Assembly: GCF_004843545.1 (NCBI RefSeq) | Contig: NZ_CP039457.1 | Location: forward strand, 1,082,501 to 1,146,500 | Source: Streptococcus pasteurianus | GTDB lineage: Bacteria > Bacillota > Bacilli > Lactobacillales > Streptococcaceae | Reading direction: 5' to 3' | DNA length: 64,000 bases | In this document: one piece after another, positions 39,187 to 48,546 of the stretch | Position numbering within the stretch: position 1 is the stretch's first letter | Layout: every line of letters starts with the position of its first letter | Position numbers and translations under genes: made by a program | Notes under the pieces: generated by a model | Seen by the model: the letters and a program-made list of their open reading frames with translations, nothing else | Told to the model about the DNA's origin: nothing | Database searches by the model: none

Positions 39187-39945
39187 TCAATCCAAATAAG
39201 TTTGAATCGTTGATAGTTTCTGCTTAGGAACAAACATCACTTTCTGGCGCGTTGCAAAATCTGGCTCTTTTCCGTCAAGCGTTAACAAAACATAGCCTAA
39301 TTTCTCTCCCATGATTTTTGCCGCAGCATAATCCCATGGTTGAATATATGAGAAATAAGCTAACAATTGCCCTGTCATAACATACGCCATACTAAGACCA
39401 GCTCCGCCATAAACACGAACACCTAGCGTCTGGTCAACAAGGTCACGAATTCCACAATAATTGCATGAAAACATACTAGCATTGCAGCCAATTAAAGTTC
39501 GTTTAAGCGCCACATCTTGGTAAGGTGTAAGTCGTTTGTCGTTGGCATAAACATCAAATTGTCCACCACCGCTATACAAGATGTCGTTAGCAACATCATA
39601 AATCAAACCAAACTGCCCTTTGCCATTTTCGTAATAAGCAATCATTACCGCAAAATTAGCCCCTTGAACAACAAAATTAACCGTACCGTCAATCGGATCT
39701 AATACCCAAACATTGCCGTCTGAAATAGGATGATGAATATTATTTTCTTCAGCCATAATATTGTCATTAGGATAAGCTTGCTTAATCTTAGTAATTAATA
39801 ATTCCTGAGTTGCCTTATCGAGATTTGTCACCAAATCATCAAAACGCGTTTTTTCTTCAATCTGCAGATCCTGAACCATATTATTTTTGATAAAATCCCC
39901 CGCAGCATGAATTAAAGCTTTAGCAAATGTAAACTTATTTTCCAA
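39187..39945 (-). CDS. Inositol monophosphatase family protein
   Basis: Metal-dependent sugar phosphatase of 252 aa. Metal ligands are seen in AEENN (Glu), [12 protein letters not shown] (Asp residues) and [10 protein letters not shown] (Asp). Family members hydrolyse inositol phosphate, fructose-1,6-bisphosphate or 3'-phosphoadenosine-5'-phosphate; the substrate here is open. It overlaps the UPF0223 gene by 11 bases, the same pair as in other streptococci. Confidence 0.9.
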   Translation of the reverse strand: MENKFTFAKALIHAAGDFIKNNMVQDLQIEEKTRFDDLVTNLDKATQELLITKIKQAYPNDNIMAEENNIHHPISDGNVWVLDPIDGTVNFVVQGANFAVMIAYYENGKGQFGLIYDVANDILYSGGGQFDVYANDKRLTPYQDVALKRTLIGCNASMFSCNYCGIRDLVDQTLGVRVYGGAGLSMAYVMTGQLLAYFSYIQPWDYAAAKIMGEKLGYVLLTLDGKEPDFATRQKVMFVPKQKLSTIQTYLD

Positions 39946-40210
39946 GAGAAATATATCCTTTCTCCTTAGCTTTTGCGGCTTTTACAGCTTGATAAGTTGA
40001 ATAACCACTGTTTCTTTCAAATTCACGATCAATTTGCTTTTCTTGCGCTTTACTCTTCACAATGGTTTTAAAAATAGCATAGCTGTCCAAGATATCTTTT
40101 ACAGAACCCTTTGTTTCATAAGCGGCTTCAACTTGATTCAAAAAATGAAGCACTGAGGCAATTTCTTCAGTGCTCCAAGACAAATCAAGAGGATAGCTGT
40201 AATTTTTCAT
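39935..40210 (-). CDS. UPF0223 family protein
   Basis: Small helical protein of 91 aa matching UPF0223 (YktA): [21 protein letters not shown] is the usual opening. The C-terminal half is basic, with [19 protein letters not shown]. Function unknown. It sits between spx and the inositol monophosphatase-like gene. Confidence 0.87.
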   Translation of the reverse strand: MKNYSYPLDLSWSTEEIASVLHFLNQVEAAYETKGSVKDILDSYAIFKTIVKSKAQEKQIDREFERNSGYSTYQAVKAAKAKEKGYISLGK

Positions 40211-40232
40211 CTTAAGATACCAAAAACTCTCA

Positions 40233-40256
40233 AATAACTTGAATCATCAAGTTATT
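40233..40256 (-). terminator. Hairpin downstream of spx
   Basis: AATAACTTGA-ATCA-TCAAGTTATT, a perfect 10-bp stem in the 142-base gap between spx and UPF0223. The T tract is weak, so it may be a partial terminator or a processing site. Confidence 0.5.
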
Positions 40257-40352
40257 AAACTAACAAAAAGCAATCTCACTTTTTGCTTTCTGACAACTTT
40301 GCAGTGCACTAGTCTAGCAAGGCCATCAGAAACTAGCTTGAGTTATTCCTTT

Positions 40353-40757
40353 CTATCCTTCAATTTCTGCTTTTATGGTTGCTTGACGCAATTCTTGTTT
40401 ACGATAGTCTCGTGGCAGAAAGGCACGAATCTCGTCTTCGTTAAATCCGATTTGCATTCGCTTGTTATCTAAAATAATCGGACGACGCAATAATCCTGGA
40501 TTTTTTGAAATCAAATCAATCAAGTTTGAAACAGATAATTCATCAACATCAACATCTAATTTTTGGAAAACTTTAGAACGTGTTGAAATAATATCTTCTG
40601 TTCCATTCTCGGTAAATGCCAAAATCGACATTAATTCTTCACGACTGAGAGGACTGGTGATAATATTATGCTCTTGAAATTTCACGTCGTGTTCATTTAA
40701 CCAAGCGCGAGCTTTTCGGCAGCTCGTACAACTTGGTGACAAAAATAAAGTAATCAT
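40353..40757 (-). CDS. spx: Spx-family transcriptional regulator
   Basis: Protein of 134 aa of the ArsC/Spx fold that binds the RNA polymerase alpha subunit and redirects transcription under oxidative stress. The redox switch CTSC is at residues 10-13, and [19 protein letters not shown] is the family hallmark. Streptococci have two copies (SpxA1 and SpxA2); I cannot tell which this is. Position after ribF is as in other species. Confidence 0.92.
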   Translation of the reverse strand: MITLFLSPSCTSCRKARAWLNEHDVKFQEHNIITSPLSREELMSILAFTENGTEDIISTRSKVFQKLDVDVDELSVSNLIDLISKNPGLLRRPIILDNKRMQIGFNEDEIRAFLPRDYRKQELRQATIKAEIEG

Positions 40758-40799
40758 ATACCCACCTCTCCCATACTGTTGCTTTTATTATACAAAATT

Positions 40800-41741
40800 T
40801 TAAGGAACTTGGCTATCTTTTTTCCAATTTGCAGCAACTTCCTTATCAGATTTCAATTGTTCAATCAATTCATCAGCGCCTGCAAATTTTACCATATCAC
40901 GGATTTTATCTAACCAGATTATTTCAAGTGTCTCACCATAAATCTCATCTTTGAAATCAAAAATATTGGCTTCCAGACGTAATTCAGTACCACCAAAGGT
41001 GATATTTTTGCCAACACTTGTCATGGCACGATAAGATTTTCCGTTGACAATAACATCGGAAACATAAACGCCGTCTCCAGGTAGAAAAACGTTATCAATC
41101 GGCGCTAGGTTAGCCGTTGGAAAACCAATAGTTCGCCCACGCGCATCACCATGTACGACAATACCACGCGTACTAAAATTGTAACCTAATAAACGATTAA
41201 CTTCTTTAATATTGCCATCAAAAATCAACTGACGAATCCGTGTTGAACTAATTTTTTCACCATTATCTTGAACTTCTGGCACAACGACAACGTCACCGTT
41301 GAATTGTTGCGCTAAATCAGTAGCATCTTTACGGTCGTGTCCGAATTTATAATCAAATCCGACAACAATTATCTTGGCACGCAACTGTTTGATGTAGTTT
41401 TCTAAAAAGTTTTTTGCAGAGAGTTTTGAAAAAGTTGACGTAAAATCAATCAAATACAGATAATCAACACCATATTCCGCAAACTTCTCATAGCGCTTTT
41501 CAGGCGAGGTTAAACTAAGCAATAAATCAGGCGTAAAATGTGATAGAGCAAGACGTGGAGACTCATTAAACGTTAGGACAGTTAGTGCTAAATTATCACG
41601 TTTAGCAATCTCTTTTGCTTTATCAAATAATGCCTTGTGTCCTCGATGAAGCCCATCAAAGTATCCTAATACTAACACACTATCTTTGGCATTTGTTATG
41701 TCTTTGTAATCTTTTATTCGTTGAATTTCCATTTTTTCCAT
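40800..41741 (-). CDS. ribF: Bifunctional riboflavin kinase/FAD synthetase
   Basis: Enzyme of 313 aa that makes FMN and then FAD from riboflavin. The N-terminal nucleotidyltransferase domain has GYFDGLHRGHKALF and SSTRIRQLI; the C-terminal kinase domain has GRTIGFPTANL. The start is at 41741 or three codons later (MEIQRIKDY). It begins 6 bases after truB, as is common in Firmicutes. Confidence 0.95.
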   Translation of the reverse strand: MEKMEIQRIKDYKDITNAKDSVLVLGYFDGLHRGHKALFDKAKEIAKRDNLALTVLTFNESPRLALSHFTPDLLLSLTSPEKRYEKFAEYGVDYLYLIDFTSTFSKLSAKNFLENYIKQLRAKIIVVGFDYKFGHDRKDATDLAQQFNGDVVVVPEVQDNGEKISSTRIRQLIFDGNIKEVNRLLGYNFSTRGIVVHGDARGRTIGFPTANLAPIDNVFLPGDGVYVSDVIVNGKSYRAMTSVGKNITFGGTELRLEANIFDFKDEIYGETLEIIWLDKIRDMVKFAGADELIEQLKSDKEVAANWKKDSQVP

Positions 41742-41747
41742 TCTAAA

Positions 41748-42626
41748 TCAGATAAATACTTTATGCGGTTTGTAAAGGTCATCTCGCGGCTCAAGAATTG
41801 CCACCAACTTATCCTCATAAAATCCCGCAAGTTGTCCATCTTTTCTATCTAAAGCAATTTTTCGTCCAAAAGAAATCTCTATTTTTTGGTCTTCGGTCAA
41901 ATCAACACGTGGTAAATCCATAACGCCGTATTCGACAGGAAGAAGAAATGAAAATTCTTCCAAAGCTACTTTGTCAGCGATTTCTGCCAACGTTAAGGCG
42001 TTTTCTAGTCGTAAACCAGCTGAAGCTTCGCGTTCCAAATACGACATATGACTAGCGTAGCCAAGTTTTTTTCCTAAATCAACTGACAACGTACGAATGT
42101 AAGTTCCTTTACTACAAGCCACTTCAAAATCAAAATAACAACAATCATCTTTAAATTCTAACGGGCTAGTGCGTTTGAAATCATAGATTGTCACATGGCG
42201 TTCAGGTCGCTCAACTGTTTGACCAGCGCGAGCATATTCATATAATCGTTTGCCATTGACTTTAACTGCTGAGTACATAGGAGGAATTTGAGTGATTTCG
42301 CCGATAAAACTTCTCAAAGCCAAGTCAACTTCTTCTACTGCTACATCACTAACTGGCATTGTCTCAAGACGTTCACCACTAGCATCTTCCGTTGTTGTCG
42401 AATACCCTAGACAAATCTGCCCACGGTAAATCTTGCCAGCTTCTGTCATGTATTCAATCACACGTGTTGCTTTACCGACAGCAATTGGCAGAACTCCAAC
42501 AACGTCAGGGTCTAGCGTTCCTCCGTGACCAATTTTCTTTTCATGCAATATTTTTCGAAGCTTAAAGACTGCGTCGTGACTCGTCATTCCTGCTTCTTTT
42601 TTTAAATTAATAATTCCGTTAATCAT
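41748..42626 (-). CDS. truB: tRNA pseudouridine-55 synthase
   Basis: Enzyme of 292 aa that makes pseudouridine 55 in the T-loop of tRNAs. The start at 42626 ([18 protein letters not shown]) has AAAGG close upstream; a longer frame has no ribosome site. Catalytic Asp in [28 protein letters not shown] is also typical. It is the first gene of truB-ribF. Confidence 0.95.
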   Translation of the reverse strand: MINGIINLKKEAGMTSHDAVFKLRKILHEKKIGHGGTLDPDVVGVLPIAVGKATRVIEYMTEAGKIYRGQICLGYSTTTEDASGERLETMPVSDVAVEEVDLALRSFIGEITQIPPMYSAVKVNGKRLYEYARAGQTVERPERHVTIYDFKRTSPLEFKDDCCYFDFEVACSKGTYIRTLSVDLGKKLGYASHMSYLEREASAGLRLENALTLAEIADKVALEEFSFLLPVEYGVMDLPRVDLTEDQKIEISFGRKIALDRKDGQLAGFYEDKLVAILEPRDDLYKPHKVFI

Positions 42627-42662
42627 AACCTTTATTATAACTTTTTTTACTAACAAAAGACA

Positions 42663-42692
42663 AGCTAAAACACCATTATGAGAGTTTTAGCT
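42663..42692 (-). terminator. Terminator of the DUF1858-DUF438 operon
   Basis: AGCTAAAAC-N12-GTTTTAGCT, followed by T-rich sequence on the minus strand, 20 bases after the DUF438 gene. Confidence 0.7.
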
Positions 42693-42711
42693 ATATTCTT
42701 ATCTATTCTGT

Positions 42712-44067
42712 TTAAATGTTGCGATTGTTATCGCTACCTAACTCAAAGAAATCTTGAATTTCTTGAACGTATTCTAAGACGCCTTGAAATTCACCATTTT
42801 CATCACGAACAGCAGCGTAGGTGACATGAACAAATTTGCCGAGTTTTTCTGACTTGAACCACATCACAACTTTATCTCGTTCACCAGAGCGCAAAAGCGT
42901 AAAAATTTTCTTGACTTTATCTAAAACTTTTGGTGGATGACAAAGCTCAACATGGCGTCCAATCTGACTTGGTGTCCGTTTAAAAATCATTTCATTTGGT
43001 GCTTTACTATCGTTGTAATATTGGAAAATATCATCTTTATTGACGAAAGTGATTTCTAATGGTAAATGATTGAGAATAAGATTAGCTTGCTCAACGGATA
43101 GGTAACCGTTACCAAATGGTTGTTGACTCGTACGGTCAAAACTTTGACTTTCCTTTTTAGGTGTAAAGCTAATAGTGAACTGCCCTTCTGGCGTATCAAT
43201 GACTTTGGTAAATTGATTATCAGTTGTTGAATTTTCTTGACTATCTTCTGTTTGGTTTGTCGAATGCGCAAGGTCTTGTTTTGTATCCTCAAAATTTTCA
43301 CGATGAGGCTGCCATTTAGCTGTTGGTTTAACAATAGCATAACCATAAGCATCACTTTCTTCGGCAATCGCAAGCCAATCGTCTTGAGTTAATGTTTCTA
43401 GTAAAATCATTAAGAGAATAGCTTCTTCCTTGAAAATCATTTCCTCGAATTCTTTTGCGAATGCTTCAAAGGCTGAAGAAATTTCCTCGATTGTTAGGTC
43501 AGGTAACTGCTCCACAGCAGTTTGCGCTTTTTCAAAAAGTGCTCTAATGTTATCATCAACACTCCACATGACTTTTGGCGGTGCATCATGCCCATATCGT
43601 TCCATTACTGGGAAAAAGAGGTTTTCTTTACGATTATAATGATTCTGGAATTGCCCTAAAAGACTCAACTGATGCTTCAATCCACGAATCAAATCTGGAT
43701 GAAATTCCTCGTTTTCAGCTTTTTCATAATTTTCAATAATACGACGAATGCGTAACATGGCAGCACGCAAAGCAAGATTTTCTTGTTTAAAAACATAGAC
43801 TGGATGCCCTTCTTGCTCCGCATCTGGCACATCAACATCTGAGATAGCACCTTTAAAAAGATTAGCATGAACATTGCACAAGCTCATGACATCCTCAAAA
43901 GTAATGCCAGTATCAGTCCCCATTAGCTCATGTTCCATCATTGAGATTTCCAAGGCTGACACACCTGTAAAATGCTGGTCAAAATCCTCTTGAACAGACT
44001 TAGCATCAGCACCATGATGCAAACGTAACAGAATATCTTTTAGTATTTCAATACGATTTTCAGTCAT
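42712..44067 (-). CDS. DUF438/hemerythrin-like protein with PAS domain
   Basis: Protein of 451 aa; the start at 44067 (MTENRIEILKDILLRLHHG) has GGAGG upstream and overlaps the preceding gene. Order: DUF438 (about residues 10-90), a hemerythrin-like four-helix bundle with HQLSLLGQFQNHYNRKENL and His/Glu ligands, a low-complexity Gln/Asn/Thr linker (about 265-300), then a PAS domain with FVNKDDIFQYYN and a conserved RTPSQIGRHVELCHPP. Such proteins may sense oxygen, nitric oxide or redox state through a di-iron centre. No output domain is present, so the role is unknown. Confidence 0.85.
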   Translation of the reverse strand: MTENRIEILKDILLRLHHGADAKSVQEDFDQHFTGVSALEISMMEHELMGTDTGITFEDVMSLCNVHANLFKGAISDVDVPDAEQEGHPVYVFKQENLALRAAMLRIRRIIENYEKAENEEFHPDLIRGLKHQLSLLGQFQNHYNRKENLFFPVMERYGHDAPPKVMWSVDDNIRALFEKAQTAVEQLPDLTIEEISSAFEAFAKEFEEMIFKEEAILLMILLETLTQDDWLAIAEESDAYGYAIVKPTAKWQPHRENFEDTKQDLAHSTNQTEDSQENSTTDNQFTKVIDTPEGQFTISFTPKKESQSFDRTSQQPFGNGYLSVEQANLILNHLPLEITFVNKDDIFQYYNDSKAPNEMIFKRTPSQIGRHVELCHPPKVLDKVKKIFTLLRSGERDKVVMWFKSEKLGKFVHVTYAAVRDENGEFQGVLEYVQEIQDFFELGSDNNRNI

Positions 44068-44299
44068 AACTGCCTCCAATCACCTCATAACCATTAAATT
44101 CAAGTGTTCGTTGAATTTTTTCAAGTGAAATATTAGCTAACTTTGCACCAGCTTTCAGAGATGTTACTTTCCCAACTGTGTTTAGCATGGCAGGTTTTGA
44201 CAATGGCTTAAACCCCAAATCTACCAAAATCTCCTTCACTTCTGGGTGTTCCTTAATCGTCTCAGCGACTGGTTTTGATAAATCTATAATATTGTTCAT
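44060..44299 (-). CDS. DUF1858 domain protein
   Basis: Small protein of 79 aa that consists of one DUF1858 domain (IIDLSKPVAETIKEHPEVKE). This domain is related to the ScdA/YtfE N-terminal part that works with iron-sulfur repair and hemerythrin proteins. Its stop overlaps the ATG of the DUF438 gene (ATGACTGA), so the two are translated together and probably function together. Confidence 0.85.
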   Translation of the reverse strand: MNNIIDLSKPVAETIKEHPEVKEILVDLGFKPLSKPAMLNTVGKVTSLKAGAKLANISLEKIQRTLEFNGYEVIGGSYD

Positions 44300-44383
44300 A
44301 ATAATTACCTCAATATTTGATAGCTTTATTATAACACATTAGAAAAGTGACAATAATTTTGAATCTACTGACAAATTAACATT

Positions 44384-44730
44384 ATTTTAGATAGAGAGAA
44401 TAACCACGACTAGCTTGCTTGAAACCATAATTTTCATAAAAACGACGAGCTATTTGTCGTTCTAAAGCATCCTCACTATTTAGCGCTAAAGCGTGAATAT
44501 TTTCAGATAGTGCACGATTTTTGATAGCATCTATCAAGGTCATCGCAACACCCTTACGGCGATAGTTTTGTAATACTGCCAGAATAAGAATACGATAGTA
44601 GCACCTTCATTTTCAAAAAATAACATTTTAGTATAACCCAATCAGAATCGTCTAACCAATTCAGCTTCCTTGACAGGAAAAGAGGGGATAACTTTTCAAT
44701 ATCTAATAGTTGATCAGGTCTAATAATCAT
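44384..44730 (-). pseudogene. GNAT-family N-acetyltransferase, frameshifted
   Basis: From the ATG at 44730 the frame reads MIIRPDQLLDIEKLSPLF and ends early at 44554. The acetyl-CoA-binding part appears in a second frame: QNYRRKGVAMTLIDAIKNRA, ending RRFYENYGFKQASRGYSLYL at 44384. The Q-x-x-R-x-G/A motif is that of GNAT enzymes. At least one frameshift separates the two pieces, so it is inactive. Confidence 0.75.
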
Positions 44731-44781
44731 TTTCAATCCTCACACATTTCAGGAAAAGAAACAACACCACATTGAAAGGTC

Positions 44782-46296
44782 CTATTCTTCTTTTAATGCT
44801 TCAAATTTGGCACGCATGGTTGGATTTTTTCGTGTTAATTTTTTGACGGAAACATCGTCTAATTTATTATTAGCAAGGCGGAGCTGATTTTCACTAGTTG
44901 TCAAGAAACGCTTAACTTCTTCCATGCGGCGGATTGATTTATCAATTTCATCAATGGCTTTTTTGAAGTTATTACTTGCTGAAGTATAGTTCTTAGCAAA
45001 AGCATTTTTGAAGGTTTCAAGGTCATCTTCAAAGTGTGTGATATCAATATTTTGTTCACGTACCAAAGCTAACTCTTGCTTGTATTTGAGTGAGTTGAGC
45101 GCAGCATTTCGCAAAATACCAATCAACTGAATGAATAGTTGCGGACGGACAACGTACATTTTTTCATACTCATGACTAACGTCAACAATACCAGTATTGA
45201 AGTAATCATTGTCTGCTTCTAGCATGGTTACTAAAACGGCATACTCACAATTTTTCTCGCGACGGTCTTTGTCTAATTCTTTATAGAAATCTCTATTTTT
45301 GTGCTTCGCTTTTGTTTCATCAGCTTCATTTTTCATCTCAAACATGATGGATAGTATTTCAATACCATTTTCGTCTGTTTCACGATAAATGAAATCCCCT
45401 TTTGAACCACGACTTGATACTTCATTGTCTTTACCGAAAGTGGCATTTGGAAAGGCGTAAGCACGAACCTTATTAAACTCCGTTTCAGCATAGACTTCTA
45501 GACTTTCTCCGATAGCTTTTGTAGATTGTTGCGCTTTGAAATTTTTGTAAAATTCCACCTGCTCGTTAGCCGCTTTTAGTTGCGCTTCATAGTCACTCTT
45601 GACAGAAGCTAAGGATAATTCTGCCTCTTTTTCTTGAAGAGCTAATTTTGATTTAGCATCATCACGCTCTTTTTCAACAGCCGCAACGGCTTCAACTAGA
45701 CTGTTTTTGTTTTCAAGTGATAAACGTTCCAGTTGATTTTGAACCTCAACCAATTCCTTATCTTTCTTAGATAACGCTTGATTTAGTTCTAGTTCTTTTA
45801 CGGAAGATAAATTCTCCAATTGTGCTTTAAGTTCTGCGATTTCTGTTTCTTTTTTACTAAGTGCTTGCTGATTTTCTAAGGTAAAAGATTGTTTTAACTG
45901 CTCGATTTGAGCGGATAAATCTGACAATTCCTTATCTTTTTCGGTCAATGCTTGTGTCAATTCAAGGTCTTTTACGGAAGTTAAGTTTTCCAATTGTACT
46001 GTCAACTCAGCGATTTCTTGCTCTTTTTGACTTAGAAGGCGTTGGTTTTCTAAGGATAGTGTCTGTTTTAGCTGTTCTAGCTGCGTGGTTAGCTCGCTGA
46101 TTTCTTTATCTTTCGCGCTAGCTTGGGTCTGCAAATCGTTTTTTGATTTTTCTTCTAGCAAAGCCTTTTCTTTTTCAAGACGGTCGTGGATTTCTTTGTC
46201 AAATTCATTGCTACGGACTTGTGCTAAAAGCTGACTATACTCTGTCTCATTGATTGTAAAAACAGTTCCGCAATGCGGGCATTTAATATTATTCAT
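44782..46296 (-). CDS. DUF2130 protein with long coiled coil
   Basis: Protein of 504 aa; the start at 46296 (MNNIKCPHCGTVF) has GAGGAA upstream. A CxxC zinc-ribbon-like start is followed by about 230 residues of Lys/Glu/Leu-rich coiled coil, then the DUF2130 domain (VYAETEFNKVRAYAFPNATF, GDFIYRE, FEMKNEADETKAKHKNRDFY), which has a PD-(D/E)XK nuclease-like look (D, E-x-K). A 58-residue unit is repeated twice in the coiled coil. The function is unknown; some related proteins have been linked to DNA metabolism. It is a single gene with its own promoter. Confidence 0.82.
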   Translation of the reverse strand: MNNIKCPHCGTVFTINETEYSQLLAQVRSNEFDKEIHDRLEKEKALLEEKSKNDLQTQASAKDKEISELTTQLEQLKQTLSLENQRLLSQKEQEIAELTVQLENLTSVKDLELTQALTEKDKELSDLSAQIEQLKQSFTLENQQALSKKETEIAELKAQLENLSSVKELELNQALSKKDKELVEVQNQLERLSLENKNSLVEAVAAVEKERDDAKSKLALQEKEAELSLASVKSDYEAQLKAANEQVEFYKNFKAQQSTKAIGESLEVYAETEFNKVRAYAFPNATFGKDNEVSSRGSKGDFIYRETDENGIEILSIMFEMKNEADETKAKHKNRDFYKELDKDRREKNCEYAVLVTMLEADNDYFNTGIVDVSHEYEKMYVVRPQLFIQLIGILRNAALNSLKYKQELALVREQNIDITHFEDDLETFKNAFAKNYTSASNNFKKAIDEIDKSIRRMEEVKRFLTTSENQLRLANNKLDDVSVKKLTRKNPTMRAKFEALKEE

Positions 46297-46335
46297 AAAT
46301 TCCTCACTTGAATTTTCTAATATCACCATTATAGC

Positions 46336-46362
46336 AAAAAAGAAGCTCGATTAGCTTCTTTT
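46336..46362 (-). terminator. Terminator between hsdS and the DUF2130 gene
   Basis: AAAGAAGCT-N5-AGCTTCTTT then six T on the minus strand. A TATAAT (46333-46328) directly after the T run serves as -10 for the DUF2130 gene. Confidence 0.85.
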
Positions 46363-46375
46363 ACTTATACCTATA

Positions 46376-46972
46376 TTAAAATAAGTTTTTTTCAACCTCG
46401 CTACGAATACGTTGCCATTCTTGTTTTGCTCTGGCTAGTTTACGTTTATAGTCTTTCAAACCTTGTTCGTATCCTTGAATTAAGTAAGCTTGGCGAATAA
46501 CAGGAATCTTTGGTATTTCAATACTGATAATTTTTTGAGTATTTAAATTCATCACATTCTTACCAGTATTTGTCTCATCCAGTAGTGCTTGTCCTAAATC
46601 AGATGCCAAAAACAGTCTGATATAACCCCCTGAAATATCGCTGGTAGGACGTAAAACAGTAATGTTAGCCGAAGCAATTACTGGTTCGGCTTGTTCAGCA
46701 AAAACAGCAATTTTTTTCACTGTACCTTTAGAAGCGATTAACACATCTCCTTCTTGCAACAGATAACGTGAGACACTTTTTTCATCACAATCAATTTTCT
46801 TTAAATGAACATAGTCAATCCCCGTGTCGTCCATGTCGCTTAAATTAATTACAGAAATATTACCACCATCTCCTAATTTTGAAACTGCCTTACCTTTAAA
46901 ATGTTCTGTAATCTCCTTTAAAGGAACCTTAGCAATCTTATTTGATTTGTAATTTTCAACAAGTCCGTTCAT
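46376..46972 (-). CDS. Orphan half-size type I restriction specificity subunit
   Basis: Protein of 198 aa with a single target-recognition domain of the HsdS family: EGDVLIASKGTVKKIAVF, then SGGYIRLFLASDLGQALLDE and GKNVMNLNTQKIISIEIPKI. It ends with one conserved coiled-coil helix. Normal HsdS proteins have two such halves and about 400 aa. No hsdM or hsdR is nearby. It might pair with itself and donate specificity to a distant type I system, or it may bind DNA as a regulator. Start and ribosome site (AAGGAG) are intact, and it has its own consensus promoter. Confidence 0.75.
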   Translation of the reverse strand: MNGLVENYKSNKIAKVPLKEITEHFKGKAVSKLGDGGNISVINLSDMDDTGIDYVHLKKIDCDEKSVSRYLLQEGDVLIASKGTVKKIAVFAEQAEPVIASANITVLRPTSDISGGYIRLFLASDLGQALLDETNTGKNVMNLNTQKIISIEIPKIPVIRQAYLIQGYEQGLKDYKRKLARAKQEWQRIRSEVEKNLF

Positions 46973-46990
46973 AGCTATCTCCTTTATATT

Positions 46991-47024
46991 TTAGTATTAT
47001 AATACTAAAACTATTTTTTGACAA
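46991..47024 (-). promoter_or_regulatory. hsdS promoter overlapped by an 18-bp palindrome
   Basis: TTGTCA (47024-47019), a 17-base spacer and TATAAT (47001-46996) form a consensus promoter. The -10 box lies inside the perfect palindrome TTAGTATTATAATACTAA (46991-47008), an ideal operator. A near-copy lies upstream of the mptD gene (49868-49885). Confidence 0.65.
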
Positions 47025-47026
47025 GT

Positions 47027-47053
47027 AAAACGGTCTATCCCTAGACCGTTTTT
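47027..47053 (-). terminator. Terminator of the ECF transporter operon
   Basis: AAAACGGTCTA-TCCC-TAGACCGTTTT: an 11-bp stem with a short T run, about 100 bases after the double-ATPase gene. Confidence 0.75.
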
Positions 47054-47151
47054 AATTAGATTAACAACAAGAAAGCAAAAATTTCAGAGGAATCTTTTGC
47101 TACAAAACCATTGCCCCCAAGTCTCTATTAGTGACTTTATTTGCCACTATC

Positions 47152-48546
47152 TTATTCATTCGAAATATATTTTGCAAAATCTAGTTGATAGTCACAAACA
47201 GTCGTGACTAATTCTTTATCGTGTGTGATAACAAGAACGATTTTTCCTGCTGCTTTTAACTCCTGCAAAAGTTTCCCAACAGCTAACATGTGCTCGTAAT
47301 CAAGACCGCTTGTTGGCTCATCAAAGATGAAAATTTTCTTATCCGATAGCAAAGCATTTCCAATAAGAACACGTTGTTGTTCACCGCCTGATAAAGATAG
47401 CGGATGACGTTGTAATAAGTCTTGCAAACCTAAATTATCAGCAATTTTTTGATAATCCTTTTTCTGATGATTGCCAAGAAGCAACTCTTTTTTAACACTA
47501 TCTGAAAAGAGTTGAAGGGAGATTTCTTGCATAACGTAGGCTGTCTCTTTAAGGCGTTCTTTTTCTGAAAGGGGACGTCCCGCAAGAGAAATAATACCAT
47601 TTGATTTATTTAAACCAGAAAGAAGCTTTGCAAAACTCGATTTTCCAAAACCATTTTGCCCAAGAATAGCTATTATTTTCCCAGCTGGAAAAGCTAAATG
47701 ACTTATAGCCCCCAAAGATTTTTTCCCTGCTGTCAGCGTAAGCTCGTGTACCCGAAGGTCATTTTGAGCAGGCACTTCTGGTAATGTTTGACTAGCAAAA
47801 GAAAGGTTTTCGCCACTGCGTAAACCAAGCTTATGTCGGTTATCTTCGCTTAGGGCTAGCCACTCCTTACGTGACCAAGTATGAGTCACCTCACCATTTT
47901 CAAAGTACAGATAGATATCACCTAAATCTTTTAAGAAATCTAGACGGTGCTCAGCTATCACAATCGTCACTCCGAGTGATTTTAAATCCTTAAGATGTGA
48001 TTTTAACCTTTCAACGCTTGTTTGGTCTAAATTGGCACTAGGCTCATCTAGTATCAAAAGTTGAGGATTTTGCATGTTAGCTGTCGCAATGGCAACACGC
48101 TGTTGCTCCCCACCTGAAGCGTTTAGTAAATCATAATTCAACAACTGTTCAAGATTAAATAACTCGATTGTTTGCTTTAGACGGTTTTGGATGTCAGCTT
48201 GAGCAATCCCTTGGTTTTCACAAGGAAAAACTAGCTCGTGTTCAACTTTGCGATGGAAAAACTGTGTGGCAGGATTTTGAAATACAGAGGCGATTTTTTG
48301 TGACATTTCTTCGACAGAATTTTGCCCTGGTTGCATGCCAACAACTTGAATGTCACCTTCTAATTTACCTTGATAGTATTCTGGTACTAAACCATTCAAT
48401 AATCTTGCAAAGGTTGTCTTACCACTACCACTTTTTCCACAGAGCACCAAACATTCTCCCTTAGCAACTTGGAGAGAATCGATTTTCAGACTTAATTTCT
48501 TACTATTCAAATAAGTGAATTTAAGATTTTTAACGGAAATCATCAC
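47152..48546 (-). CDS. ECF transporter double ATPase (EcfA-EcfA' fusion)
   Basis: Protein of 464 aa with two ABC domains. First: Walker A GKSGSGKTT, signature ASGGEQQR, Walker B LLILDEPSANLD, His in VIAEHRLDF. Second: [29 protein letters not shown], and VITHDKELV. In energy-coupling-factor importers two ATPases drive uptake; here they are fused. Its start overlaps the EcfT stop by four bases (ATGA). It belongs to a dedicated (group I) ECF system with the adjacent EcfT and S component. Confidence 0.9.
   Translation of the reverse strand: MMISVKNLKFTYLNSKKLSLKIDSLQVAKGECLVLCGKSGSGKTTFARLLNGLVPEYYQGKLEGDIQVVGMQPGQNSVEEMSQKIASVFQNPATQFFHRKVEHELVFPCENQGIAQADIQNRLKQTIELFNLEQLLNYDLLNASGGEQQRVAIATANMQNPQLLILDEPSANLDQTSVERLKSHLKDLKSLGVTIVIAEHRLDFLKDLGDIYLYFENGEVTHTWSRKEWLALSEDNRHKLGLRSGENLSFASQTLPEVPAQNDLRVHELTLTAGKKSLGAISHLAFPAGKIIAILGQNGFGKSSFAKLLSGLNKSNGIISLAGRPLSEKERLKETAYVMQEISLQLFSDSVKKELLLGNHQKKDYQKIADNLGLQDLLQRHPLSLSGGEQQRVLIGNALLSDKKIFIFDEPTSGLDYEHMLAVGKLLQELKAAGKIVLVITHDKELVTTVCDYQLDFAKYISNE

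Noticed and set aside
47152..48546. Cobalt or nickel importer (CbiO type)
   Set aside because: The fused double ATPase with MptD-type S component and exporter pair does not match CbiMNQO, and no CbiM/CbiN gene is present.
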